Notes: a model not told the origin generated them from the sequence alone. Counted from the first letter of the stretch, positions 32,901 through 41,260 are shown. The stretch: DNA of 42,421 bases from CAZSXU01 sp964610505 (GCA_964610505.1 CAZSXU010000030.1:1-42421), one strand, 5' to 3'. Numbers and translations: made by a program.

Positions 32901-34415
32901 GGCATGATCTCGTACAACAGCGACACTCGAACCGCAACGTTGGATCCTTGGGAGGATTTCGAGAAGGGGGAGCTGGTGACGGTGGCCCTCACGACGCACA
33001 TCGAGGCGACCACCGGGAGCCCTATGGCGAACAGCTATCTCTGGTCATTCATGGTGGCTGCCGAGGAAGGCGAAGCTGTTTTCGATCCCGATTCCACCTA
33101 CGGAGCCAAGAGGAGTGCGGCAGGCATCTTCGCCGCCGATTTCAACAGCGATGGCGATCTTGACCTTGCAGTCGCCAACTCAGAATCAGCCAGCGTCTCC
33201 GTCATTCTGAACTACGGGAATGGGACTTTCGGCCCTGAGGAAACCTATCCCGTAGGCAGAGGCCCAAGATCCATCTGTGCCGCCGATTTCGATGGAGACG
33301 GTAGGGTCGACCTAGCCACCCCCGACGGCAACTGCGACAGCGTCTCCGTTCTTCTGAACAACGGGGACGGGACCTTCGCCCCACATTCCCTCTATGAAGT
33401 CGGGCGCCTTCCGATTTCAATCCTTGCCGCGGACCTGAACGGGGACGGGCACGTCGACCTGGCGACGGCCAACTATTCCGCCTCCGGTCTTTCCATCCTG
33501 ATGAACAACGGAGACGGGACCTTCGCCTCACACACGGAGTATGGAATCAACGGAGCGGCCTGGTCTGCCTTCGCCGCGGACCTCGACGGCGACGCGGATC
33601 TGGACCTGGCCGCCACCGTTCTCATGGAGGACAGTGTCGTCGTCCTGTTCAACGAAGGGGGCGGCACCTTCGTCCTGGACGGCGCCTACGGCGTGGGCAA
33701 TCACCCCAGAAAGGTTATGGCCATTGACGTCGAGGGGGACGGCTACCTGGACCTGCTCACAATCAACCAGTACTCCAATGACGTGTCGGTTCTCTTGAAC
33801 AACGCGGATGGAACGTTCACGGAGCCCTGGGACCAGCCCGTCGCTGACGGCCCCACGTCAGGCTTTGCTGCGGATCTCGATGGGGATGGTGATCTCGACC
33901 TGGCAATCGTTCGCGAAGATTTCAACGACGTTCAGGTCCTTCTCAACGAGGGCGACGGGTCTTTCTGGGATCATTGCGAGTGTCTCGTGGATAGCCTGCC
34001 TATCTCGGTTTTCGCCGCGGATCTGGATGGCGACGGCACCCTGGATCTGGCGACCGCAAACTATCTGGGTGGCAACATCTCGGTCCTCCTCAATCGGGGC
34101 ACGACGGCTGTTGACGAATCTCGCGCTGGGGCGCCGCCGAGCTTCTCGCTGTCCCAGAACTGGCCCAATCCGTTCAATCCGGTGACGAATATCGCGTACA
34201 CCCTGCCCATGGAGTGCCATGTGAAGCTGACGATCTACAATGTCCTCGGCCAGGAGATCGTGACCCTGGTAAACGAAACTCAGGCGCCCGGGCACAGAAT
34301 GGTCCGGTGGGACGGGATCGACCACAGAGGCGAACAGGTGGCGGGAGGCGTGTACTTCTATCGTTTCAAAGCAGGCGACAACCTCGCCGGAAGGAAAATG
34401 GTGTTGCTGAAGTAG
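29925..34415 (+). CDS. Giant secreted Ig-like/VCBS repeat protein with FlgD-like sorting domain
   Basis: A 1496-residue protein. A signal peptide is followed by a threefold architecture. Each third has an SbsA-type Ig-like domain (VGSTSPLRNASNIAPGTDII; VIPAPNERSVSIQNNLTANF; VRSTSVHQNELDVEDSTSIS), then about seven FG-GAP/VCBS repeats of the form AADLDGDGDLDLATANYxSNxVSVLLNNGDGTF. The Asp-rich DxDGDGDxD loops are likely calcium sites. The final ~85 residues are the FlgD-like/T9SS-type domain (QNWPNPFNPVTNIAYTLP, YNVLGQEIVTLV, VAGGVYFYRFKAG, RKMVLLK). The ATG at 29925 has AAGAGGAGG. Probably a large surface-attached adhesin or structural protein. Confidence 0.85.
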   Translation: MKRPMAVAAAAMVLAAMSFAPSGAIAAPQVGSTSPLRNASNIAPGTDIIVTFDQAMNAASINDTTIVAQGSVTGLHAGTITYNAADFTATLNPAADFDHGEVVTVVLTTVIQSSGGTPLEHSYIWSFATEAVNGTAIFDSPTTYAVGATPYAVCAAKLTIGSAPDLAVTCADSIYILRNNGHGAFSVNGVYSIGSNGGRIAAADLDRDGDVDLATATFNAVSVLLNNGDATFAPYASYTVGEYGLGEDARSVHAADFNGDGHLDLATANHNSDSVSVLINNGDGTFGPYDWADRTRADTGVYALCTGDLDSDGDLDVATASIFSNIVAILKNYGDGKLVRSTGHGLLDTPTSILTADLNGDRHLDLATSNGYEPTGATVSVLLNSGSGFGAVEDYGMGGYGPIEAAAGDFDADGDLDLATANATSNDLSVLVNNGSGGFSLEAIRGIAAYAPNGICAVDVDNDGALDLITANYDSDNISVLTNLPQANVTSVIPAPNERSVSIQNNLTANFDVTMDASTINGSTFVVNGSSSGLHSGSFTFYGESVKFDPDEDFIEGETISVTLTDGVKSSQGVSIEGYAWAFTIEVDGGSGTFVFDSEYEAGPTPKCVCAPDVDGDDDADLVVANGAPGSSSVSVFLNLGGVGFFADSTYSVGTGPHAVVAADIDRDGRADIVTANEFDNNVSVLFCVDSYGNFGPVSNYPVGSSPQSVCAADFNRDGYLDLATANFSSGDVSILLNDRTGGFDPPATYPVGGEMEIPRPVSLLSADLDGDGSFDLAVANRDNNSVSVLLNKGNGTFAADVEYPVSGICPSCVVAADLDDDGDLDLVTSNGDSEDLSVLLNNADGTFTFDSNYAVSGGPISVFAGDVDDDGDFDLAVAKSSSDRVAIRANNGSGVFLPAGGYDAGDHPLSICMADLTDDGSLDLVVVNMNSNTLTILANGGTRVRSTSVHQNELDVEDSTSISVTFNTDLDPATVHDTTFVVHARSSGLHQGMISYNSDTRTATLDPWEDFEKGELVTVALTTHIEATTGSPMANSYLWSFMVAAEEGEAVFDPDSTYGAKRSAAGIFAADFNSDGDLDLAVANSESASVSVILNYGNGTFGPEETYPVGRGPRSICAADFDGDGRVDLATPDGNCDSVSVLLNNGDGTFAPHSLYEVGRLPISILAADLNGDGHVDLATANYSASGLSILMNNGDGTFASHTEYGINGAAWSAFAADLDGDADLDLAATVLMEDSVVVLFNEGGGTFVLDGAYGVGNHPRKVMAIDVEGDGYLDLLTINQYSNDVSVLLNNADGTFTEPWDQPVADGPTSGFAADLDGDGDLDLAIVREDFNDVQVLLNEGDGSFWDHCECLVDSLPISVFAADLDGDGTLDLATANYLGGNISVLLNRGTTAVDESRAGAPPSFSLSQNWPNPFNPVTNIAYTLPMECHVKLTIYNVLGQEIVTLVNETQAPGHRMVRWDGIDHRGEQVAGGVYFYRFKAGDNLAGRKMVLLK

Positions 34416-34422
34416 CCGCGGC

Positions 34423-34521
34423 ATTCCGGGGACAGCATTCTGGTTTGCCGCGACCGAGTCGGCGGCCGCTCAGTACGAACGGTATGTCCTGCGCATCGTG
34501 CGGACGTTCTTCAACAGCCCC
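34423..34521. repeat. Degenerate hairpin element E4
   Basis: ATTCCGGGGACAG (34423-34435) resembles the outer end of E1-E3, and TTCTTCAACAGCCCC (34507-34521) matches their right arm, followed by ACACATCACTCATT. The left arm is lost. It lies just after the stop of the VCBS gene. Confidence 0.5.
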
Positions 34522-34679
34522 ACACATCACTCATTCCGGAAACGTGTGGGGCCGGGTACCCCGGGTTCCCAGGGAGATCTGTACTGACCCTTCGGGTCAA
34601 CGCGGGAATCGGTGTTGTGTCCCCAGATATCCCAGATATCCCCGAGATTTGAACGCATCTACAAATCGGTCTTCCTCGC

Positions 34680-37031
34680 TCATCGCAGAATGACCATCTT
34701 TCGCGTCTCACGAAGCCCGGGCGCCACCAGTCTGCAGAAATACACTCCCGACGGAAGAGACGTACCTCTGTCGTCGCATCCGTCCCAGAAGACGGCGTGT
34801 TCTCCGGCCTCTTTCCTTTCCTCCACAAGCACGCGCACTTGCCGGCCGGCCACATCGTAGATGCGCAGTACCACTTCTCCGGGCCGAGCGATGGAGAACG
34901 AGATGCAGGTCCGAGGATTGAACGGGTTCGGGTAGTTCTGGGCGAGCGCCGAAACAGGGGAGCGTCTCCCGGCGTGCTCCTCCAAATCCGTCAACAGGGT
35001 ACACGCGTGTTCGTAATGAAACGCGAAAATAGCGTAGTCCGTCGCGTTCACCAGACCGCTGCAGTCGAAGTCGGTCCGGCAGGCGTCGGTCATCCAGTCC
35101 GTGTAGAGAATGACGAAATCGTCCGCCACGCCCACTTCGCAGTCCGCATCCATATCCGGCGACAGCCACTCCCTCGTGTCCGTGAGGGATCCTCCCGTAC
35201 CCTTCCAGGGCAGGGTATCCCCCAGACACGTGACCACCGTCGTAACAACACAACAGGCGGGACCCGCGGTGACATCGAGTCCGGCATGAATCGGAAGAAT
35301 CGCCACGCCGTTGGTATCGGTGACGGCTGTATCGGGCGGACACGTGCACACCCGGCACGTTGCGTCGGGGTGCCACCGGACGACAACGCCCCGGAAAGGT
35401 TCACCATACTGATCCCGGGTCGTTACACGGAGCGAACTCCCGCCGCCGCAGGGACAGACAAACGCCTTCGTGGAATCACAGACCAGCTCGTTCCACTCGA
35501 CACTGGAATTCGCCGGGTCCAGAGCCGGGATCCAGAGTTCGTAGGCGCCCATATCCACGATTTCCGGATAGTCCGGCGGATCGGCAACGCCCGTACCCCC
35601 GGGAGACGGGGGATCGACAAAGCGCGGCAAGGAATCCAGATCCAGCGGTGTCCGTTCGGTCGTGTTACTGTCCTCATCCAGGTCGGCCGCGTCGGGGGGG
35701 ACCTCCGTGTCGTCACCTGCATCGACGCACAGGGAGGCGGCCGTCAGGCGGAAGTCACCCGTTCCGGGGTTACAGAAAAGTGGATCCGAGTCGATGTTCC
35801 CGTCCCCCGCCCAGCCTCCCTCAACATCGGAATAGCATACGACCGGCGTCCCGGACAGGGAGTGGATCTCATCGGGCGTGTCGCCCCAGAGAATGCAGTT
35901 CGCAACTACGGGACTGCAGTCGTAACAGCTCAGGGCGCCGCCATACTCGCTCGCGCCGTTTTCCGTGATCGTACAGTTCGTGATGATCGGATTCCGGAGT
36001 CCGGCGTAGATTCCACCACCCGGATCGCCCTCGGCCGTATTGCCCGTGATCAGACAGTTGGTAATGACCTCCTCACTGCTACAGTGGATACCGCCGCCGG
36101 TGTGCGTGGCCGTGTTTCCGAAGATCCGGCAATTGGTGATGGTCCCACAGGTGTCTCGATCGCAGTTGATGCCCCCGCCCAGCGTCGCCACATTCTCCGT
36201 AATGGCGCACTTCGTGATCGTCGGCGTGCTGAATTTGCTACATACGCCTCCTCCCCATTCGGCTTCATTCTCTGTGATCGTGCAGTTGACCATCGTCGCA
36301 GAGCTGTGATCGAGGCGGATCCCGCCTCCGCTGGAGGCGGCTGTGGCCTGCGCCACGTTTCCTTGTATCGTGCATCCGCCGATCATCACGGTGTCGCACC
36401 AGCCGCAGTAGATCCCGACTCCCGAACACGCTTCCGCCACAAGTACGTTCCCACTAATCGTGCAGCCGGTGATCACCGGGTTTCCCTCGCTGCAGCAGAT
36501 GCCACCGCCGATGGAGAAACCGGTTCCGGTTCCGGCCGTGTCGCCGCTGATCGTACAGTTGGTGATCGTGGGGCTGCTCTCCCAGCAGTAGATGCCGCCT
36601 CCGTATTCAGACGCTTTGTTGGCCGTCATGATGCAGTTGGCGATGGTCGGGTTGCTGTTGGTTTTGAGATACAGGGCGCCGCCGCGTAGGGTGTCCCCAT
36701 GAGTAACCGTGAAACCGTCTACAACCAAGTCGCCGGTCTCACCGGAACCGAAGTAGAATCCTCGGCCGCCTCTCTCGCAATCGATGATACAGGCCGTGGG
36801 ACCGTTCTCGCTAAGAAGCAGGACATCCTTGCCGCCGAAGTCGAGGTTCTTGTTGCCCGGACCGGTATAGGTGCCGTCCGCCACCAGGACCGTATCCCCC
36901 ACGCTCGCCGTGTCAATTCCCGCTTGAATCGTCGGGCATTCCGACGGGACAAACCATGTCACCCCCCACGCCGGAGGGACGGTAACGAGGGTGAGCGCGC
37001 ACATCGAAACAGTGACCAGAAGCGCTTTCAT
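34680..37031 (-). CDS. Secreted beta-helix protein with dockerin-like and FlgD-like domains
   Basis: A 783-residue protein. A signal peptide is followed by TWFVPSECPTIQAGIDTASV, then a beta-helix with many NPTIANCIMTANKASEYGGG-type rungs (to about 420). An Ig/invasin-like part follows (LRVTTRDQYGEPFRGVVVRW, TDTNGVAILPI). Next is a dockerin-like pair (DMDADCEVGVADDFVILY, DFDCSGLVNATDYAIFAFHY), then the FlgD-like sorting domain (QNYPNPFNPRTCISFSIA to RKMVILR). The ATG at 37031 has GGAGGAGG at 8-nt spacing. Without an obvious cohesin partner here, the dockerin-like part may simply bind calcium. Confidence 0.8.
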   Translation of the reverse strand: MKALLVTVSMCALTLVTVPPAWGVTWFVPSECPTIQAGIDTASVGDTVLVADGTYTGPGNKNLDFGGKDVLLLSENGPTACIIDCERGGRGFYFGSGETGDLVVDGFTVTHGDTLRGGALYLKTNSNPTIANCIMTANKASEYGGGIYCWESSPTITNCTISGDTAGTGTGFSIGGGICCSEGNPVITGCTISGNVLVAEACSGVGIYCGWCDTVMIGGCTIQGNVAQATAASSGGGIRLDHSSATMVNCTITENEAEWGGGVCSKFSTPTITKCAITENVATLGGGINCDRDTCGTITNCRIFGNTATHTGGGIHCSSEEVITNCLITGNTAEGDPGGGIYAGLRNPIITNCTITENGASEYGGALSCYDCSPVVANCILWGDTPDEIHSLSGTPVVCYSDVEGGWAGDGNIDSDPLFCNPGTGDFRLTAASLCVDAGDDTEVPPDAADLDEDSNTTERTPLDLDSLPRFVDPPSPGGTGVADPPDYPEIVDMGAYELWIPALDPANSSVEWNELVCDSTKAFVCPCGGGSSLRVTTRDQYGEPFRGVVVRWHPDATCRVCTCPPDTAVTDTNGVAILPIHAGLDVTAGPACCVVTTVVTCLGDTLPWKGTGGSLTDTREWLSPDMDADCEVGVADDFVILYTDWMTDACRTDFDCSGLVNATDYAIFAFHYEHACTLLTDLEEHAGRRSPVSALAQNYPNPFNPRTCISFSIARPGEVVLRIYDVAGRQVRVLVEERKEAGEHAVFWDGCDDRGTSLPSGVYFCRLVAPGLRETRKMVILR

Positions 37032-37119
37032 GGACACAACCTCCTCCTGAGGGGTGAGATCAAAACGAGGGTGTCAAATGAAGATACGGAAGCACCGACC
37101 ACAGGGGATGACCCGAGCC

Positions 37120-39903
37120 CTACTTCAAGAGAATCATCCTCCGCGTGCGGCTCTCGCCGTCGCAGAGGAGACGACAGAAGTAGACGCCGGAGGCGACGGC
37201 GATCCCGTCGTCATCCTTTCCATCCCAGGTGACCGAATGGAAACCCGGTACCTCACGACGATCGACCAGTGTTCTCACCCGTTGCCCCAGACAGTTGTAG
37301 ATCTTCAGGGTCACGCGGGATGGTTTGGCACTACCCGGGACAGCGTATGAAATCTCGGTCACGGGATTGAAAGGGTTCGGCACGTTCGGTGCCAAAACCA
37401 GCGCTGCCGGCTTCGCGGCGTGGACCTCTTCATGGACGGGCGTCCAGTCGCACCCGGCGCCGTGCGCGCCAATCAGGCCACAGTCGTACCCGTCCGGATG
37501 GTTGCCGGGCGCGCAGGGAGAATCCACCTCAAGGTGATAGTCATCCGCGCTCGCATCACAGAAGAGCGGGGCCATGCAGAAATTCCCTCTCAACCCCTCC
37601 TGTCCCGTAAGGCAGCCGACCCAATCGCCGGTCCCGCCGTCATTGCCGTGAACGTCCGAGCAGCCGAAGGTCGCGCTGCCTGTGCCGTCGCAGTAGGCGG
37701 CTTCGCCCTGGGGCCCGAAGGCGATGATCGTATTGTTCGCCGTCAGAGCGTACCCCTGCTCGCAGGCAATTCCGCCGCCCTGATCGGCCGAGTTGCCGGA
37801 GAAGGTGCACGAGAGCAACACGGCCAAAGAGTCTCCGATGCCGTACAACCCGCCGCCCCGACTGGACCCCACCATGGCCGAGGTCGAGTTTCCCAAGAAC
37901 GTGGAGAAGGCGATCGTCACGCTGGAGATCCCACAGTACATCCCACCACCATAGCCGAAGAGTCCTGCGGCCGAGTTGTCGGAGAACACAGAGTGCGTAA
38001 GCACCGGTGTGCCTCCGGACCAGTAGATACCGCCCCCGTAGCACACGGCACTTGACCCTGTGGCCGAGTTGTCCGAGAAAGTGCAGCAGGCAAGTTTGGG
38101 TGAGTATCCATCGCAGAACATCGCCCCGCCAGAGGGCGCACTTCCTCCTCCGGCCGAGTTGCCCGAGAACCTGCAGCCGATCAGCGTCACCCGAGTGGCC
38201 CAGCCATAGATCGCGCCGCCGCGCTGGGCAGAGTTGTTGGAAAACACGCAATCCAAGAAAGTGGGAGAAATCTCGACGGGAGGCATGACACCGATCAGAA
38301 CCGCCCCCCCATCGGTCGCGGACCCGTTGCGGATGGTCATCCCTTCCAGCACGGATCCCGGAGTCTCGCCCGAGTGACAGTAGAGCCCGCGACCTATGCC
38401 CTCACAGTCGATGACGCACAAATCGGGGTTTCCGCTTTGGGAGCGAATCGTGAGCGGCTTGCCCGCGAAGTCAAGATCCCGATTGCCGGCGCCCGTGTAG
38501 ATATCATCCGCCACCTCGACGACGTCGCCGGCCTGCGCGCCACTAATCGCCGCCTGGATCGTAGCAAACTCGGCCGCGCGCACGGCACTGACCTGGTGAA
38601 CGGTGAAGGGCTTCGGCATGATGTATCGGATGAGTTCCTCTACCGGCGTGTTGACACCGGGCCAATCCGGAGGCCACGGATCCGGCGGGTTCGGAGCATC
38701 CAGGGCATACCAGCCGATCCAACGCCCCTCTTCGATCCATCCCCACCCGAAGTTGATGTGGACCCCCAGCTCGTACGGGGCAATGTGCTCCGGATTGTCG
38801 GTCCAACCGTCGACGACGACGGCGTGGGGATCGCCAATCCCGGGAGGGATGAGCGAATAGAGCACCGGGCGTCCGGCGTTGATCTCCTGCACCATCATCA
38901 TCCACCACGCAAAGTTGCCGTAGCTCGACCGATTCTCCAGAATGAGCGATGGGTCATAGCGGAAGTACATGGGCAGGATGGTCAGCGTTCGGCTGAAAAA
39001 CGCCCCCGACCGAAGGACTCCGTAGTCCATCTGAAATGCAACACCGACTTCGTAGCACAGCTCGGCCACCGCGTATTCCTGCGCCAGATTGCACCCGTAC
39101 ACGCAACTGTCCGGCATGTGGGACCAGTCGTAGGGATCGGAGAAACGGGCCCACAATGGGCGGGCACCGACGGGCGACCCCACCGTATTGTCGCCGTCCC
39201 AATCGTATACGAGTCCTCCTGTGCCGTAGAGAGGCCACTCGTGGTAATTCATGATCTGTGCCACGGCGGTCGCCATGCAGCCCACGATGCACCGGTCACC
39301 GTCGCCGAGGGGGCAGAGCATGTTGTACGGATCGCCCTGGTCCCAGGCGGTTGTCAGAAGCGGCCCCACCTCGCCGCGCGATTGGGCCTTGCCTCTACGG
39401 AGACCCGCCTTGAAATCCAGCGGATCGACCGAAAGACGCTCCCACCGGCCGAGGTTCGCCCGGTCGAAAGCCACCTCTCCCGTAGCCGGCTGGCTGGCGT
39501 CGAGGTTTCCATAGATGGCCTCGAACAGCCGGATCTGCGGATGCAGGACATCCCGGAGGAGCTGGGCCATCCCGCCGTCTTGATGGGCGTCCAGATCGCA
39601 CTCGTCCGAGTGAGCCTTAATAGGCGGCAGCTCCTTAAGGACCGGCACGACGATGCAACCCTTGGGTGAGATGGAATAACACCGGGCCAGGAGGATCCCG
39701 TCCTTCACAAGTTCCCGGACCTCCAGGATCTCAGGCTGATCTGAGCCTGCCCACGATCCCTTCTCATAAACCATGTACTCGACCCAATTCCGGCACACTC
39801 GCTCCATTTCCTCGGGCGTGGCTCTCTCGGCCCACGCGTCCAGGGTCGTCAATGCAACGGGGAGAAAAACACAAGCGATGATCAGACCCGCCAGGGGGCG
39901 CAT
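37120..39903 (-). CDS. Secreted C10 (streptopain-like) peptidase fused to beta-helix and FlgD-like domains
   Basis: A 927-residue protein. After a signal peptide, ~30-180 looks like a propeptide. The C10 cysteine peptidase core has nucleophile C209 in RCIVGCMATAVAQIMNYHEW and catalytic H360 in GDPHAVVVDGW, with the family's VHINFGWGW block after it. From ~440 a beta-helix begins (FATIQAAISGAQAGDVVEVA) and runs to ~800. The final part is FlgD-like (PNVPNPFNPVTEISYAVP, YNCLGQRVRTLV, VASGVYFCRLLC, RRMILLK). Family members cleave host or environmental proteins, and the helix may anchor or bind the target. The ATG at 39903 has AAGGAGGG. Confidence 0.85.
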   Translation of the reverse strand: MRPLAGLIIACVFLPVALTTLDAWAERATPEEMERVCRNWVEYMVYEKGSWAGSDQPEILEVRELVKDGILLARCYSISPKGCIVVPVLKELPPIKAHSDECDLDAHQDGGMAQLLRDVLHPQIRLFEAIYGNLDASQPATGEVAFDRANLGRWERLSVDPLDFKAGLRRGKAQSRGEVGPLLTTAWDQGDPYNMLCPLGDGDRCIVGCMATAVAQIMNYHEWPLYGTGGLVYDWDGDNTVGSPVGARPLWARFSDPYDWSHMPDSCVYGCNLAQEYAVAELCYEVGVAFQMDYGVLRSGAFFSRTLTILPMYFRYDPSLILENRSSYGNFAWWMMMVQEINAGRPVLYSLIPPGIGDPHAVVVDGWTDNPEHIAPYELGVHINFGWGWIEEGRWIGWYALDAPNPPDPWPPDWPGVNTPVEELIRYIMPKPFTVHQVSAVRAAEFATIQAAISGAQAGDVVEVADDIYTGAGNRDLDFAGKPLTIRSQSGNPDLCVIDCEGIGRGLYCHSGETPGSVLEGMTIRNGSATDGGAVLIGVMPPVEISPTFLDCVFSNNSAQRGGAIYGWATRVTLIGCRFSGNSAGGGSAPSGGAMFCDGYSPKLACCTFSDNSATGSSAVCYGGGIYWSGGTPVLTHSVFSDNSAAGLFGYGGGMYCGISSVTIAFSTFLGNSTSAMVGSSRGGGLYGIGDSLAVLLSCTFSGNSADQGGGIACEQGYALTANNTIIAFGPQGEAAYCDGTGSATFGCSDVHGNDGGTGDWVGCLTGQEGLRGNFCMAPLFCDASADDYHLEVDSPCAPGNHPDGYDCGLIGAHGAGCDWTPVHEEVHAAKPAALVLAPNVPNPFNPVTEISYAVPGSAKPSRVTLKIYNCLGQRVRTLVDRREVPGFHSVTWDGKDDDGIAVASGVYFCRLLCDGESRTRRMILLK

Positions 39904-40280
39904 GCGAGTACCCTCCTTGACTAAGAACGAACCTGAAATCCTTGATTCTCACGATGAAGTCGCGCGGGATGACGTTCTATTCTGAGCGTGGAAAAGCAAG
40001 GTACGAGACACGGGACAGGAGCGCAGATGCATCTCACGGCTCGGCTCCTTACCGAAAAGTCGCAAATACACCTCTTCCGTACAACTATTGATTTTAACAC
40101 ATCCGGCCGAAGATTGCCACCTCTCAGACAGCATAAATTCACTCGACGTCATCCAGGAACCCTCGCCAGGTGGTCCGTTCTATTCCCCCCAGCATGAAAG
40201 AATGCCGGTGCCGGATCTTGCAGCGCCACAGTCCATGGGGGAGTTCAGAGACCCGGATTCCCAGAAAGTCCACATTCGAA

Positions 40281-40309
40281 TAGACAATCGGGCTTCACCG
40301 GCCTATCTT
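40281..40309 (+). promoter_or_regulatory. Sigma70-like promoter of the peroxiredoxin gene
   Basis: TAGACA (40281-40286) and TATCTT (40304-40309) are exactly 17 bp apart (5 of 6 and 4 of 6 to consensus). Transcription would start near 40316, about 40 nt before the ATG at 40356. Confidence 0.5.
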
Positions 40310-40320
40310 TCAGGATACGG

Positions 40321-40340
40321 TGCGGGCCCGATGGCCCGCA
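40321..40340 (+). promoter_or_regulatory. Leader hairpin before the peroxiredoxin start
   Basis: TGCGGGC (40321-40327) pairs with GCCCGCA (40334-40340) around a 6-nt loop, immediately upstream of the GGAGAGGAGGT ribosome binding site. It would lie at the 5' end of the transcript and could protect the mRNA or influence initiation (inference). Confidence 0.4.
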
Positions 40341-40355
40341 GGAGAGGAGGTCGAC

Positions 40356-41057
40356 ATGGCGGAGATGAAGGACGGATGTGTCAAACCCGCCCGGGGGCCC
40401 ATTGCTCCCCAGGCCCAATCCGCTCAGTCAGGAGCAACGAAACCGGCAGAGGAGGTCAGACAGATGCAGGCTCGTGTCGGCAAGGAGGCACCCGATTTCG
40501 AGGCCAACGCTTTTGTCGCGGGCGAAGGGTTCAAAACAATCAAGCTCTCCGACTCAAAGGGCAAATGGATCGTCCTCTGCTTCTACCCCGGAGATTTCAC
40601 CTTCGTCTGACCCACGGAGTTGGCGGCGGTCGCCGCCCGGTACGGCGAGTTAAAGGCGCTGGGAGTGGAAGTTTTCGCCATGAGCACCGACAGCCGTTTC
40701 GTCCACAAGATGTGGCAGGAGCAAGAGCTGTCCAAGATGGTCGAGGGAGGGGTCCCGTTCCCGATGCTCTCGGACGCCGGCGGAAGGATCGGCTCGATCT
40801 ATGGAATCTATGACGAGGACGCCGGCGTGGACATTCGAGGTCGATTCATCATTGACCCGGATTTCGTCATCCGCGCAGCGGAAACCCTAACACCCGAAGT
40901 CGGCCGCAACCCCGACGAGCTCATCAGGCAGGTCAAGGCATTCCAGCACGTCGTCTCGACGGGAGAGGTCACCCCCTCGGGCTGGCAGCCGGGCGAAACA
41001 ACACTCACACCCGGACCGGATCTGGTCGGGAGGGTGTGGGAGGTGTGGAAGCCGTAG
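40356..41057 (+). CDS. Selenocysteine-containing peroxiredoxin (in-frame UGA at peroxidatic residue)
   Basis: An AhpC/TSA-type peroxiredoxin reduces H2O2 and organic peroxides. The reading frame runs CFYPGDFTFV-UGA-PTELAAV, with the UGA (40608-40610) exactly where the family has its peroxidatic Cys in FTFVCPTE. The downstream frame stays open and conserved to 41057, so this is not decay. A stem GGCGGC/GCCGCC with a GGUC loop (40622-40637) starts 11 nt after the UGA and fits a bacterial SECIS. The product is 233 residues with U85. A second start (ATG 40464, GGAGGT) gives 197 residues with U49, the canonical family position. The C-terminal resolving Cys (VCP) is VTP, and the only Cys residues are C8 and C75. 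The usual reductant is therefore unclear. Confidence 0.85.
40622..40637 (+). promoter_or_regulatory. Putative bacterial SECIS hairpin
   Basis: GGCGGC (40622-40627) and GCCGCC (40632-40637) form a 6-bp GC stem closed by the loop GGTC (GGUC in RNA). It starts 11 nt after the UGA at 40608-40610. In E. coli fdhF the minimal SECIS is likewise a short stem-loop about 11 nt downstream of the UGA with GGU in its loop, which SelB recognises. A lower stem is not evident by eye. Confidence 0.65.
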
Positions 41058-41119
41058 CCGGCCGCGGCTGCGAGAGATTCCGCTTCAGTGGGCGCCGAAA
41101 CATTCAGAGAGACGATGCG

Positions 41120-41144
41120 AAACCCGAGGAGACTCCCCGGGTTT
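41120..41144. terminator. Possible bidirectional terminator
   Basis: AAACCCG (41120-41126) pairs with CGGGTTT (41138-41144), with two further pairs inside a mismatch. It lies between the convergent peroxiredoxin and sulfatase genes. The flanking T-run is short. Confidence 0.35.
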
Positions 41145-41183
41145 CCCCACGTGTGGCCGGAGCAACGAGAGGCAATTGGGAAC

Positions 41184-41260
41184 TGAAGGGTTGCTGAAGA
41201 AACCCCTCGCTCTGGACGCGGTCCGTCAAGGCGACTTCTCCACTGAACCCGGAACACCCT
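41184..41260. repeat. Degenerate hairpin element E5
   Basis: AAGGGTTGCTGAAGAAACCCC near 41187 resembles the E-family left arm, and GCGGTCCGTCAAGG further on resembles the apical CGGTCCGTC of E1 and E2. The right arm is not recognisable. Confidence 0.35.

Larger units (their letters stand above)
39904..40355. other. Divergent intergenic region
   Basis: The stretch between the C10 peptidase gene (minus) and the peroxiredoxin gene (plus) holds the peroxiredoxin promoter and leader hairpin. A TAAAAT box on the minus strand near 40094-40099 could serve the peptidase, but I see no good -35. No repeats are visible. Confidence 0.4.

Noticed and set aside
31524..32999. 491-residue minus-strand ORF
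   Set aside because: Antisense to the VCBS repeat gene; its regularity mirrors the repeats.
34797..36689. 630-residue plus-strand ORF
   Set aside because: Antisense to the beta-helix/dockerin-like gene.
40611..41057. Peroxiredoxin as a nonsense-mutated pseudogene
   Set aside because: The stop is exactly at the catalytic Cys codon, the downstream frame is intact and a SECIS-like hairpin follows.
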